Positions 35,918-44,196 of a stretch of DNA of 64,000 bases are shown piece after piece. The stretch spans positions 372,001 through 436,000 of the forward strand of contig NZ_JAJUBB010000002.1 of assembly GCF_028683135.1 (NCBI RefSeq), given 5' to 3'. Source of the stretch: Enterovibrio qingdaonensis. GTDB lineage: Bacteria > Pseudomonadota > Gammaproteobacteria > Enterobacterales > Vibrionaceae. Every line of letters begins with the position of its first letter. Positions within the stretch are counted from its first letter, which is position 1. Under the pieces are notes generated by a model. It searched no databases, was not told where the DNA came from, and saw only the letters and a program-made list of their open reading frames with translations. A program made the translations under genes and the position numbers.

Positions 35918-37986
35918 TGACTGCGTCTATTCAGTTTCCACTCCCCCAAAGTAACGCCGAATCTGCGTTTGAAAAATGGCAGGCGAACAACGATGCTCAT
36001 CTGAATGCGACCATCGATTGGGTGATGCATTCGCTGAACAGCAACAGTGCAGCGCGGCGAAGTGAAGAGCGAAATAGTACAGAGCCAAGCAGTGATTGGC
36101 CGAAGAATGACGATGTTGTCCCATCTCTTGTGGAATCTATCGTCGAACTCAATGCTCGCTATCGCGGCGATGGTGAGCACGATGCACCTTCTGCCATTAA
36201 TGTCTTGGTTGAACAGTTTGGTCTGAATACCAGTGATCAGGCAGTGTTGGCTCTGCTTCTTGCCGCATCCTTAGAGCCTGCTGTTGCTGAGCGATGCATG
36301 ACGCTTTCGGGTTCGGTAACCCAACGAAATCCGACGGCAACGTTAGCCGTTTCCCTTTTAGATGACGCCGATTGGTCGAGTTTTCCGCCGCATGCGCCAC
36401 TTCGCTATTGGTTGTTGATTGAATGGCAACCTGCAGAAGCGGGTAATGCATTTCTGATTCTTGACGAACGCGTAATGAATTTTGTTCGTGGGCTCAATTA
36501 CGTCGATGAACGTTTGAGCGTCTTGCTTGAACCTATAGGGGGAGCGTTACCTTCTCCCTTGATGCCGTCGCAGTGTGTACAACTTGAAACGATGCTTACT
36601 TTTCTCGAACAGAATCGCACTTATCGCTCCAACACAGGACCAACGGTGGTCGAGTTGTTTGGGGATGATGTTACAGCGAAATTGTCGATGGCGCATGCAG
36701 TGGCAACGCAGCTTGGGGTTAATCTCCAGAGACTGAATGTTTCCAGTTTACCGACGAATGCGATTGATGTAGACGCGCTGGCACGGCTCTGGCTTCGTGA
36801 CGCGGGCCTACTGCCCATGCTGCTATTTATCGAAGGGGCTGATGATCCTTCGTTTCATCGGTCATTGGTGCAATTTGTTGGCCGTTTGGGGGGCTTGGTT
36901 CTGATTAATGCAGGGCATTCACCCATCAGCCTTGTGCCACGAAGCCTGCCGTTAGAAGTGAAGCGTCCGACAGTGAAAGAGCAGGAGTCGCTGTGGCTGC
37001 AAACGCTTAATGAAACCGATGAGACCTTGCCCGCGAGATTGGCCGAGCAGTTCTCCATGAGCGAGCAAGAGATTCACCGCTCAGCGTCTGTCGCTTTTGC
37101 CGAGTCCAACAATGGTGATGCACATGCATTTGAACGTGCGCTGTGGCGCGTGTGTCAGCGTGGTGCGTCTTCCGGGCTCTCTAAGCTCGCGCAACGCATC
37201 GAGTGCAAAGCGAGATGGGACACACTGATACTGCCTGAGGCGCAAACACGGATGCTAAAACAGCTGAGCGCGCAGGTAGCACTTAGGAGTTGCGTTTATC
37301 AGCAGTGGGGATTTCGTGACAAGATGAGTCGCGGCATGGGGATCAGTGCCATGTTTAGTGGCGAAAGCGGTACGGGTAAAACCATGGCTGCGGAGGTGTT
37401 GGCCAACGCACTTAATCTGGACCTATATCGCATCGACCTTGCCAGTGTGATCAGCAAATATATCGGCGAGACAGAAAAGCAAATGCGTTCGCTGTTTCAG
37501 GCCGCTGAACGCTGTGGTGCCATTCTTTTCTTTGATGAAGCCGATGCGCTATTTGGAAAGCGCGGTGAAACAAAAAACAGCAATGATCGCTTTTCCAATA
37601 TTGGCATTGATGATCTTCTGCAACGAATAGAAATGTACAACGGGTTGGCTATTCTGGCGACCAATCTGAAGAGTGGCGTTGATAAAGCCTTCTTGCGTCG
37701 TCTCCGATTTGTGGTCGACTTTCCTTTCCCAGGCCCCACAGAACGTGAGCGCATTTGGCGTTCGGTATTTCCTCCTCAAACCCCAATGGCGGATGACTTT
37801 AATCCCGCCCGTTTGGCGCGGCTAAATCTAACTGGGGGAAACATTCACAACGTTGCATTGAACGGTGCTTTTCTATCAGCACAGCATAACGAGCCTGTTT
37901 CCATGCGCTGGTTGATGGAAGCTGCCGCTGGCGAGTTACAAAAACTTGAACGCCCGATTAAAGCGGGAGATTTGGATTATGGCTGA
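35914..37986 (+). CDS. AAA+ ATPase of the injection system (Afp15/Pvc15-like)
   Basis: 690 residues. The N-terminal 250 residues are the family-specific domain. A weak, degenerate ATPase-like segment lies near 260-380. The active AAA module starts near residue 480 with Walker A GESGTGKT, Walker B ILFFDEADALFGKRGE (about 535), sensor LAILATNL and arginine finger region FLRRLRFVVDFPFPG. eCIS ATPases of this type are needed for effector loading or assembly. Four-bp overlap with the preceding gene. Confidence 0.93.
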   Translation: MMTASIQFPLPQSNAESAFEKWQANNDAHLNATIDWVMHSLNSNSAARRSEERNSTEPSSDWPKNDDVVPSLVESIVELNARYRGDGEHDAPSAINVLVEQFGLNTSDQAVLALLLAASLEPAVAERCMTLSGSVTQRNPTATLAVSLLDDADWSSFPPHAPLRYWLLIEWQPAEAGNAFLILDERVMNFVRGLNYVDERLSVLLEPIGGALPSPLMPSQCVQLETMLTFLEQNRTYRSNTGPTVVELFGDDVTAKLSMAHAVATQLGVNLQRLNVSSLPTNAIDVDALARLWLRDAGLLPMLLFIEGADDPSFHRSLVQFVGRLGGLVLINAGHSPISLVPRSLPLEVKRPTVKEQESLWLQTLNETDETLPARLAEQFSMSEQEIHRSASVAFAESNNGDAHAFERALWRVCQRGASSGLSKLAQRIECKARWDTLILPEAQTRMLKQLSAQVALRSCVYQQWGFRDKMSRGMGISAMFSGESGTGKTMAAEVLANALNLDLYRIDLASVISKYIGETEKQMRSLFQAAERCGAILFFDEADALFGKRGETKNSNDRFSNIGIDDLLQRIEMYNGLAILATNLKSGVDKAFLRRLRFVVDFPFPGPTERERIWRSVFPPQTPMADDFNPARLARLNLTGGNIHNVALNGAFLSAQHNEPVSMRWLMEAAAGELQKLERPIKAGDLDYG

Positions 37987-38278
37987 GTTCATGGCTTTGT
38001 GCCCTGAAAGATGCAACGCCATTTCGGTCAAGGATTCCAGCAAAATTAGCCATTCCGCAGGAGAGCGTATGAAAGTGAATATTCGTTTCGACCATATCCA
38101 AATAGCGGACAATGCCAGCTATCGCGAGGTCTATCGCGCGGTGTCTGACGCGGTAAGGCAACACTGGCCGAACATGCCCAATGTCACGCCAGAAAGGCAG
38201 CAGCAGGCACAACAGCGCGCGTCTTCTCAGACGGCAAGACAGTTAGTAAGAACACTTTCAGCAGGGAGGGCGCGCTAG
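37979..38278 (+). CDS. Small eCIS protein of unknown role
   Basis: 99 residues from the ATG at 37979, which lies inside the last codons of the ATPase gene and has GGGAGA about 8 nt upstream. An internal ATG at 38069 has a better site (AGGAGAG) and begins KVNIRFDHIQIADN, which looks like a true domain start, so the protein may be only 69 residues. The C-terminal half is Gln/Arg-rich. It ends one base before the next gene. No family recognised. Confidence 0.5.
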   Translation: MAEFMALCPERCNAISVKDSSKISHSAGERMKVNIRFDHIQIADNASYREVYRAVSDAVRQHWPNMPNVTPERQQQAQQRASSQTARQLVRTLSAGRAR

Positions 38279-38899
38279 ATGTTGTCATCACAACCGAATT
38301 TTCTGAAAGCAGGGATCGTGCTACTTGATCAACAAAGCGGTGAGCCAATCAGCGCGATTCCTTTGCTGGTTAATCCAGAATCGCTTAGCACGCAATTTGA
38401 AGTGAAATCCCCGACGACATCGGATACACGGAACGAACAGCTTCGTCTCAACGGGCCGCCCAAAGAAACGATCAGTTTTGACGCAATACTTGATGCGACC
38501 GATGCATTAGAACGTGGCGATAAAGATGCGATGAAGTACGGGGTCGGCCCCTACATTGCGGCATTACGAAGCCTGATCTCACCGACCAAACGCCAACTTT
38601 TGGACAACGACGCGCGTGCCAGAGAAGGTCGATTAACCATCATTCCTATGACACAGCCACTGCCCATTTTTAGTTGGGGATTGCAACGAAGGATGCCTGT
38701 GAAGGTTGGCAGTATCTCCCTCTCCGAAGAGTTTTTCAGTGCCAAGCTCAACCCGTTGCGCGCCAAAGTGAGTTTGTCATTGCAAGTCTTGTCGGTGGAT
38801 GACTTGGGCTTTGATCATCCAGCGTCATCGTTGTTCTTACATTATCTCGACGGAATAGAAAAGCAGGCAGCAAAAGTCATCAAGCCAGTGGTTACTTAA
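38279..38899 (+). CDS. CIS tube-like baseplate protein (Afp7 N-terminal domain)
   Basis: 206 residues. IPLLVNPESLSTQFEVKSP, RLNGPPKETISFDAILDATDALERGD and VGPYIAALRSLI, then LPIFSWGLQRRMPVKVGSISLSEEFFSAKLNPLRAKVSLSLQVL, are the conserved features of the Afp7/CIS-tube family, which links the tube to the spike hub. In Afp7 a LysM domain is fused at the C-terminus; here that part is the next separate gene. Confidence 0.85.
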   Translation: MLSSQPNFLKAGIVLLDQQSGEPISAIPLLVNPESLSTQFEVKSPTTSDTRNEQLRLNGPPKETISFDAILDATDALERGDKDAMKYGVGPYIAALRSLISPTKRQLLDNDARAREGRLTIIPMTQPLPIFSWGLQRRMPVKVGSISLSEEFFSAKLNPLRAKVSLSLQVLSVDDLGFDHPASSLFLHYLDGIEKQAAKVIKPVVT

Positions 38900-38948
38900 C
38901 AAGACTGAGATTCACCGCCTTTGGTTGAAGAAAGGAGCGTAATTGGTC

Positions 38949-39293
38949 ATGACAGATTTAACCCAGTATTTGCTCAGCAATACCGATGAAACGGCTGATT
39001 TCACGTCAACCAGCCGCTATGCTGGCGCGCCGTTGAAAGTGATGACAGATAGCAGCGGCCGTGAACGGGTGTTTGTTAGTCGCCGATTTGTTCCGCAACC
39101 TGCAGAGAACGGTGCGGGACCGATGTTGTTAGTGCGAGAAGGGGATCGTCTTGATTTGCTCGGTGCGGCCTATTACGCCGATGCCTCAGCATGGTGGCAC
39201 ATTGTTGATGCCAACCTGATTGACTACCCGCAAGACTTGGTGGCAACACCCGGACGAAAAATAGCCCTTTCAACAGGCAATGGGGAGGGGTGA
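38949..39293 (+). CDS. LysM-like/gp53-type baseplate wedge protein
   Basis: About 114 residues. LVREGDRLDLLGAAYYADASAWWHIVDANLIDYPQDLVATPGRKIAL matches the LysM-like baseplate module (phage gpX/gp53 type). AGGAG at 38934-38937 lies 11 nt from the ATG at 38949 and 5 nt from a TTG at 38943, so the start is uncertain by two codons. Stop overlaps the next start (TGATG). Probably the split-off LysM half of an Afp7-like protein. Confidence 0.8.
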   Translation: MTDLTQYLLSNTDETADFTSTSRYAGAPLKVMTDSSGRERVFVSRRFVPQPAENGAGPMLLVREGDRLDLLGAAYYADASAWWHIVDANLIDYPQDLVATPGRKIALSTGNGEG

Positions 39294-40420
39294 TGTCTGA
39301 CGTCGTCATGAGTCTCTACATTGGACCTGTTGCACCCGTTCCCGTTTCTAAAGCGGTGATCAATGCGTTTGTGTCGTGCGAAGTAAAAAACAATACGCAA
39401 GGGCCTTCGGTCTTTCAGTTGGTCTTTGAGATAGACAATAACTCACCGTTGCATACCGTTTTTCTGTTATCGGCAGGTAATGCCATTCCAATGGTTCGCG
39501 CTGTGATAGCGGTGGAAATGTTTGGCAAAACCTCGGTGCTGATTGATGGCGTGATCACTGATCACAGCGTTAATGCTGGCAGCGGCCCGGGCGTATCGAG
39601 ACTAACGATAACGGGGGAAGATCTGACGCGTGTGCTCGATTATATCGATTTCTCCTTTATGCGTTATCCCGCGATGCCGGACTTTGCCCGTATCAATTTG
39701 GTGTTGGCGAAATACGCTTTTCTCGGTGTGATTCCAAAGGTAATCCCTTCTGTGTTGATAGATGTTCCCGTGCCGACACAGCGCATTCCTACACATAAGG
39801 GAACAGATTTAGAGTACATCCAATCACTCGCGGAGCGCGTTGGGTATGTGTTTTACATGGACCCAACTGACGTGGTGGGTGTATCCGTTGCGTATTGGGG
39901 CCCCGATGTGCGCATTGGCAAGGTGCAGCGACCGCTCAATGACGATCTGGATGCGCACAGAAACGTGGTGTCATTGACAGGCAGTGTGGATACCCAAAAT
40001 GGAAAAATCCCCATTGTCACCATCATGAATCCGCAGACCAAAGTGCCGATCAGCATTCCGGTGCCAGATGTTAACCCGCTTAATCCACCGTTAGCACTTG
40101 TACGGCCAATCCCTCTGGACAATAGACCCATAACAGGGACGGCGAAATATTCTCCGGTTCAAGCGGCGTTGATCGGTCTTGCTAAAGCGGCAAAGACAGC
40201 AGTACGCGCGGTAAAAATGAACGGTTCTTTGGACGTACTGGCTTATGGGTCTCTGCTTCAGGCGAGAAGGCTGGTGTCGGTTCGCGGAGCAGGTCATGCC
40301 TTTAACGGATTGCACTACGTGGAGTCGGTGACCACCACGTTAAGTGAAGGGGAGCTCAAGCAGAGTTTTGAGCTTAGCAGGGACGGATTACTTCCACTTG
40401 GAAACAGGGTACCGGCATGA
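39293..40420 (+). CDS. Baseplate hub protein (gpD/gp27-like, Afp8 N-terminal half)
   Basis: 375 residues from the ATG at 39293. NAFVSCEVKNNTQGPSVFQLVFEID, VLIDGVITDHSVNAG, LTITGEDLTRVLDYID, then THKGTDLEYIQSLAERVGYVFYMDP, which is the phage late control D/VgrG hub signature. The end HAFNGLHYVESVTTTLSEGELKQSFELSRDGL is typical. It forms the trimeric hub that holds the spike. In Afp8 the hub and OB-spike are fused; here they are two genes overlapping by 4 bp. Confidence 0.88.
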   Translation: MSDVVMSLYIGPVAPVPVSKAVINAFVSCEVKNNTQGPSVFQLVFEIDNNSPLHTVFLLSAGNAIPMVRAVIAVEMFGKTSVLIDGVITDHSVNAGSGPGVSRLTITGEDLTRVLDYIDFSFMRYPAMPDFARINLVLAKYAFLGVIPKVIPSVLIDVPVPTQRIPTHKGTDLEYIQSLAERVGYVFYMDPTDVVGVSVAYWGPDVRIGKVQRPLNDDLDAHRNVVSLTGSVDTQNGKIPIVTIMNPQTKVPISIPVPDVNPLNPPLALVRPIPLDNRPITGTAKYSPVQAALIGLAKAAKTAVRAVKMNGSLDVLAYGSLLQARRLVSVRGAGHAFNGLHYVESVTTTLSEGELKQSFELSRDGLLPLGNRVPA

Positions 40421-40932
40421 GTGAAAAGTTTTACGGCAAATTCCGTGGCACTGTCATCAACAATATCGACCCAATGCAACAAGGGCGAATTCTTGCGACT
40501 GTGCCGGATGTGTCCGGCATGGTGCCTGGAAGTTGGTGTATGCCATGCCTACCCGTGCTGGGTATGAATTCCGGCATATTTGCGGTGCCGCCGATTGGTG
40601 CGGGCGTGTGGATTGAGTTTGAACAAGGCGATATCGATTACCCCATATGGACGGGTTGCTATGCAGGTGGACCGTCAGATATTCCGGTACTGTCGCGCAC
40701 GGCAGTTCCACCTATTTCAGCTATGACGCTTCAGACCATGGCCAGAAACGGCATTGTGATTAGTGATATCGGCGGGCCTATGGGAATGGGAGGCGTCACG
40801 CTGACAACCGCAACGGGTGCGACGCTTTCAGTGACCGATGCGGGCATTTTCATTAACAACGGAAAAGGGGCGCAGATAGCCATGGTGGGCCCAACCGTGG
40901 ATATCAACAACGGTGCGCTCACCATTACCTGA
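40417..40932 (+). CDS. Spike base protein with gp5/gpV OB-fold
   Basis: 171 residues. FYGKFRGTVINNIDPMQQGRILATVPDV, SGIFAVPPIGAGVWIEFEQGDIDYPIWTGCY is the classic OB-fold of baseplate assembly protein V. The C-terminal GVTLTTATGATLSVTDAGIFINNGKGAQIAMVGPTVDINNGALT has the repeating pattern of a beta-helical spike. It pierces the target envelope and carries the PAAR-like tip encoded next. Confidence 0.92.
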   Translation: MSEKFYGKFRGTVINNIDPMQQGRILATVPDVSGMVPGSWCMPCLPVLGMNSGIFAVPPIGAGVWIEFEQGDIDYPIWTGCYAGGPSDIPVLSRTAVPPISAMTLQTMARNGIVISDIGGPMGMGGVTLTTATGATLSVTDAGIFINNGKGAQIAMVGPTVDINNGALTIT

Positions 40933-40950
40933 TTGGGAGGATGAAGACAG

Positions 40951-41274
40951 ATGCCAGGTGCAATCGTACATGTTGGAGCCACTGTTATGTGTATGCATGG
41001 CGGGCAGGCTACGCCCACCGTGCCGAATCCTAGAGTCATGGTGTCAGGTCAGCCAACGGTGTTGCAAACGTCGCCCTATGTGGTGGCAGGTTGCGCCATG
41101 CCGCCGCCCAATGCGGGCAATGGACCTTGTGTGAGCGGGCAATGGCTAAGCGGTTCAGTGCGGGTTGTTTCTCTTGGTCAACCGTTTGTGATTCAGACTG
41201 GGCAGTCTGTTTGTGCGCCTACAGGCACGCCTTTAATGCCTGCTGTGGTTCAGCCGCGTGTGTTGGCAACATAA
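40951..41274 (+). CDS. PAAR-like spike tip protein
   Basis: 107 residues, Pro/Gly/Cys-rich. MPGAIVHVGATVMCMHGGQATPTVPNPRVMVSGQPTVLQ has the PAAR-like beginning and the Cys/His residues (CMHGG, GCAMPPP, VCAPTG) that may bind a tip metal. The position, after the spike and before gp25, is that of Afp10. Confidence 0.83.
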   Translation: MPGAIVHVGATVMCMHGGQATPTVPNPRVMVSGQPTVLQTSPYVVAGCAMPPPNAGNGPCVSGQWLSGSVRVVSLGQPFVIQTGQSVCAPTGTPLMPAVVQPRVLAT

Positions 41275-41289
41275 AAGGAGCATGAAACG

Positions 41290-41673
41290 ATGGCATATCC
41301 TGACTCGACTCATCGTCCCGATTTTCCCTATCACATAGATACGCAAGGGCGGACCGCGACGACCACCCACCTTGACGTGATTCGTGATCGCATTGAACAG
41401 GTGCTTTTCACGGAGCCGGGTGAGCGGGTGATGATGCCGACGTTTGGCTGTGGTCTTGGTCGTCTACTTTTTGCGGGAATAAGCGATGCAGTGGTGGAAA
41501 ACACCCGAAGTTTAGTCGCGACATCATTACAGACCTGGATGCAGGACGATATCGAGCTCACCGAAGTTGACGTGAGATTCGAAAACGGAGCCTTGTACAT
41601 TGATGTGTCGTATGTGGTGTTGCCGTCGGGTGAAACACAGCAGGCCATATTTGAGCGCGAGGTAGCGACATGA
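41290..41673 (+). CDS. Baseplate wedge protein GPW/gp25-like
   Basis: 127 residues with AAAAGGAG upstream. HLDVIRDRIEQVLFTEPGERVMMPTFGCGLGRLLFAG contains the gp25 core motif (E-P-G-E-R). It joins sheath to baseplate. Four-bp overlap with the next gene. Confidence 0.93.
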   Translation: MAYPDSTHRPDFPYHIDTQGRTATTTHLDVIRDRIEQVLFTEPGERVMMPTFGCGLGRLLFAGISDAVVENTRSLVATSLQTWMQDDIELTEVDVRFENGALYIDVSYVVLPSGETQQAIFEREVAT

Positions 41674-44195
41674 TTTATTTTTGCTGCGACCAGCGGCGTC
41701 GCGAAGCGGTGAGGCAGTCAGACTTCAACGGGATTGATTTTATTGAGGTTATAGACCAAGAAGCTTTGGTTGAGGCCGACAGACAACGCTTCCTGCATCT
41801 CTACTTAGTGAATGACCCAGGTGTATTCGTATACAGCGAGGACAACCTTCGCATTGAAGGCCCGAACGCGATTGAGATAGTCAGTGCCACTATGGGGTTA
41901 GGTGGGCAGACGAATGTCATTGTCATTGAAGTGGCCCAACCCGGCGACTATTCGGCCTACTCCGTGAATTTAGTAACAAGCCCACTGAATCCGTTGCCGC
42001 CGCCTGAAATTGATCCTGCTCTTGCCTCGGTGACATTCTCGTTCAAAGTGGAATGCGCGACCCCTTTTGACTGTCAATCTCGTTGCGACTGTCCTGAGCC
42101 GGAAAACATCGACACCGACATCGACTATACCGCACGGGATTTCTACTCATTCCGCCGAATGATGCTAGATAGATTGTCCGTCACAGCCCCTGCAGCAGCG
42201 AGTGGTCATCCTGCAGATTTGTCGACGGCTCTGGTCGATGTTCTTGCATATACCGCTGACCAATTGGCATATCAGCAGGATGCTGCAACCACGGAAGCCT
42301 ATTTAAACAAGGCACGTTCACGCATCTCACTTAAACGCATGACCCGTTTGGTCGATTACGCCATTGATGAAGGCTGCAACGCACGCTGTTTTTGTCATCT
42401 GGCGGTTTCAGCCGATGTTTTGCCTATGGCTCCCGCGACGGTGGTGATTCCCTCGGGCAGCGCGGTTTGTACACAACTCAGTGAGCAGCCTAGAACCTTC
42501 ACTCGGGATGATGCCTTGCTGGCGCGAAGTGGGGCGGTGTACGAAACCTGCTTTGATATTTCAGCTCTGTTTGCGCAGCACAATGAGATGCAGTTTTACA
42601 CGTGGAGTAATGGACGCTGTCATCTGCCGAAAGGCGCTACACAGGCGACATTGGCAGGCCATTTCCCTGAATTATCTGCAGGCATGTATCTCGCGTTCGA
42701 GGAAATCATTGGAGCCAGAAGTGGTAACCGTGCTGACAGGATGCTTGAGCGACGACAAGTGGTGTTACTGGCCCAAGTACAATTTCTAAATGTGGATGGT
42801 GAGCCTTTGCTCGATCCTGTCACGGAACAGGAGATAACCGAGATCAGTTGGCATGGGTCTGATGCTCTGCGTTTTCCACTTTGTCTGTCATCGGAAACCT
42901 CTATTGAAGAAGGTCGCGAGTACATCGAGCCTGTTTCGGTCGCGCGAGGAAACATGGTGCTGGTGGATCATGGTCAGACGTTATCTGGTGAGCAACTACC
43001 TGATGTACCACTACCAACGTTAAGCTGGGCTCCGGGTAAGGGATTTGGCGACCAAAGCACGTCAGGGAAAGGATTGAGCTGTGCAGATACGAAATGTGAG
43101 CAAGACCAAGCTGAAACCATCGTACCGCGATATCGTCCAACACTCGCCAATAAACCCCTGACGTTTTCTCCCGAATATGGCGTTGGTGCACCGGCTTCCG
43201 AACTGCTGAAAACACCAGAACCTGATACTACGTATGCCAGCGTCTCACTGTCTGCTGATGACGGGGTAGAAGTGCGCCCGTTTAGTGTGGTGCGAGATTT
43301 GTTGGCGGTGGACGAATCGGCGTCCGTATTCACGACAGAAATTGAGCGTGATGGCACCGTTTATCTCCGTTTTGGTGATAACACCTTTGGCAGACGTCCC
43401 TTGCCGGAAACCCAGTTTACAGCAACCTACCGGGTAGGCGTAGGAAGCGTAGGACATATCGGTGCAGACAAGCTTTATCATCTTGCTCTACCTATCCCTG
43501 AAGTGATTGAAGTTCGCAACATTACACCGGGTATTGGCGGCCGGAACCCTGAAACAAACGCGGAGATCCGCAAGCGCGCTCCGTATTTGTTTAAAACGCA
43601 GGAGCGAGCTGTAACGCGAGAAGATTATCAAACGTTGGGACGACGTGTCGCCGGTGTGCAGGATGTCAGTTGTGCGTATATCCACACAGGCAGTTGGATT
43701 ACCACGTTTGCATTGCCTGACCCAGAAGACAGGGTAGAGGTCTCTGAGTCACTTCGTACAACGCTTCGCAATCACTATGAGGCATTCAGATTGGCAGGGC
43801 ACGATGTGGAAGTATCGACTCCCGTTTATGTGCCGCTGGAAGTGACGCTGCATGTTTGTGTTACGCCAAATGCTTCGAAATCTCACGTACGACAGCGACT
43901 GCTAACGCTGTTTTCGTCTCAACGTTTGCCTGATGGAACATTGGGTCTTTTGCATCCTGACCGTTTTCGAGCAGGGGAGACGCTGCATCTCTCGCCTTGG
44001 CTTGCAGCGGCGCAAAATATCGAAGGGGTCATCGCGGCGAAAGCCTTGCTATTTCGCCGATTTGGCGACCCAAGAACCAGCGGTTTGGTCGACAGAGAAT
44101 TGGTCTTCAGCCGCACTGAAATTGCGCGGATTGATAATGATGTAAGCCATCCGGGTAACGGCGTGTTCTTGTTCGATTTTGAAGGAGGGCGTTGA
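41670..44195 (+). CDS. Baseplate J-like wedge protein (first; Afp11-like)
   Basis: 841 residues. DIDYTARDFYSFRRMMLDRLS...AAASGHPADLSTALVDVLAYTADQLAYQQDAATTEAYLNKARSRISLKRMTRLVDYA is the standard opening of large baseplate assembly proteins (gp6/J type). The central DGTVYLRFGDNTFGRRP, TATYRVGVGSVGHIGAD and RAVTREDYQTLGRRVAGVQDVSCAYI are the J-domain segments. An N-terminal module of 140 residues with Cys-rich CATPFDCQSRCDCPEPE precedes it and may bind metal. Confidence 0.92.
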   Translation: MIYFCCDQRRREAVRQSDFNGIDFIEVIDQEALVEADRQRFLHLYLVNDPGVFVYSEDNLRIEGPNAIEIVSATMGLGGQTNVIVIEVAQPGDYSAYSVNLVTSPLNPLPPPEIDPALASVTFSFKVECATPFDCQSRCDCPEPENIDTDIDYTARDFYSFRRMMLDRLSVTAPAAASGHPADLSTALVDVLAYTADQLAYQQDAATTEAYLNKARSRISLKRMTRLVDYAIDEGCNARCFCHLAVSADVLPMAPATVVIPSGSAVCTQLSEQPRTFTRDDALLARSGAVYETCFDISALFAQHNEMQFYTWSNGRCHLPKGATQATLAGHFPELSAGMYLAFEEIIGARSGNRADRMLERRQVVLLAQVQFLNVDGEPLLDPVTEQEITEISWHGSDALRFPLCLSSETSIEEGREYIEPVSVARGNMVLVDHGQTLSGEQLPDVPLPTLSWAPGKGFGDQSTSGKGLSCADTKCEQDQAETIVPRYRPTLANKPLTFSPEYGVGAPASELLKTPEPDTTYASVSLSADDGVEVRPFSVVRDLLAVDESASVFTTEIERDGTVYLRFGDNTFGRRPLPETQFTATYRVGVGSVGHIGADKLYHLALPIPEVIEVRNITPGIGGRNPETNAEIRKRAPYLFKTQERAVTREDYQTLGRRVAGVQDVSCAYIHTGSWITTFALPDPEDRVEVSESLRTTLRNHYEAFRLAGHDVEVSTPVYVPLEVTLHVCVTPNASKSHVRQRLLTLFSSQRLPDGTLGLLHPDRFRAGETLHLSPWLAAAQNIEGVIAAKALLFRRFGDPRTSGLVDRELVFSRTEIARIDNDVSHPGNGVFLFDFEGGR

Positions 44196-44196
44196 T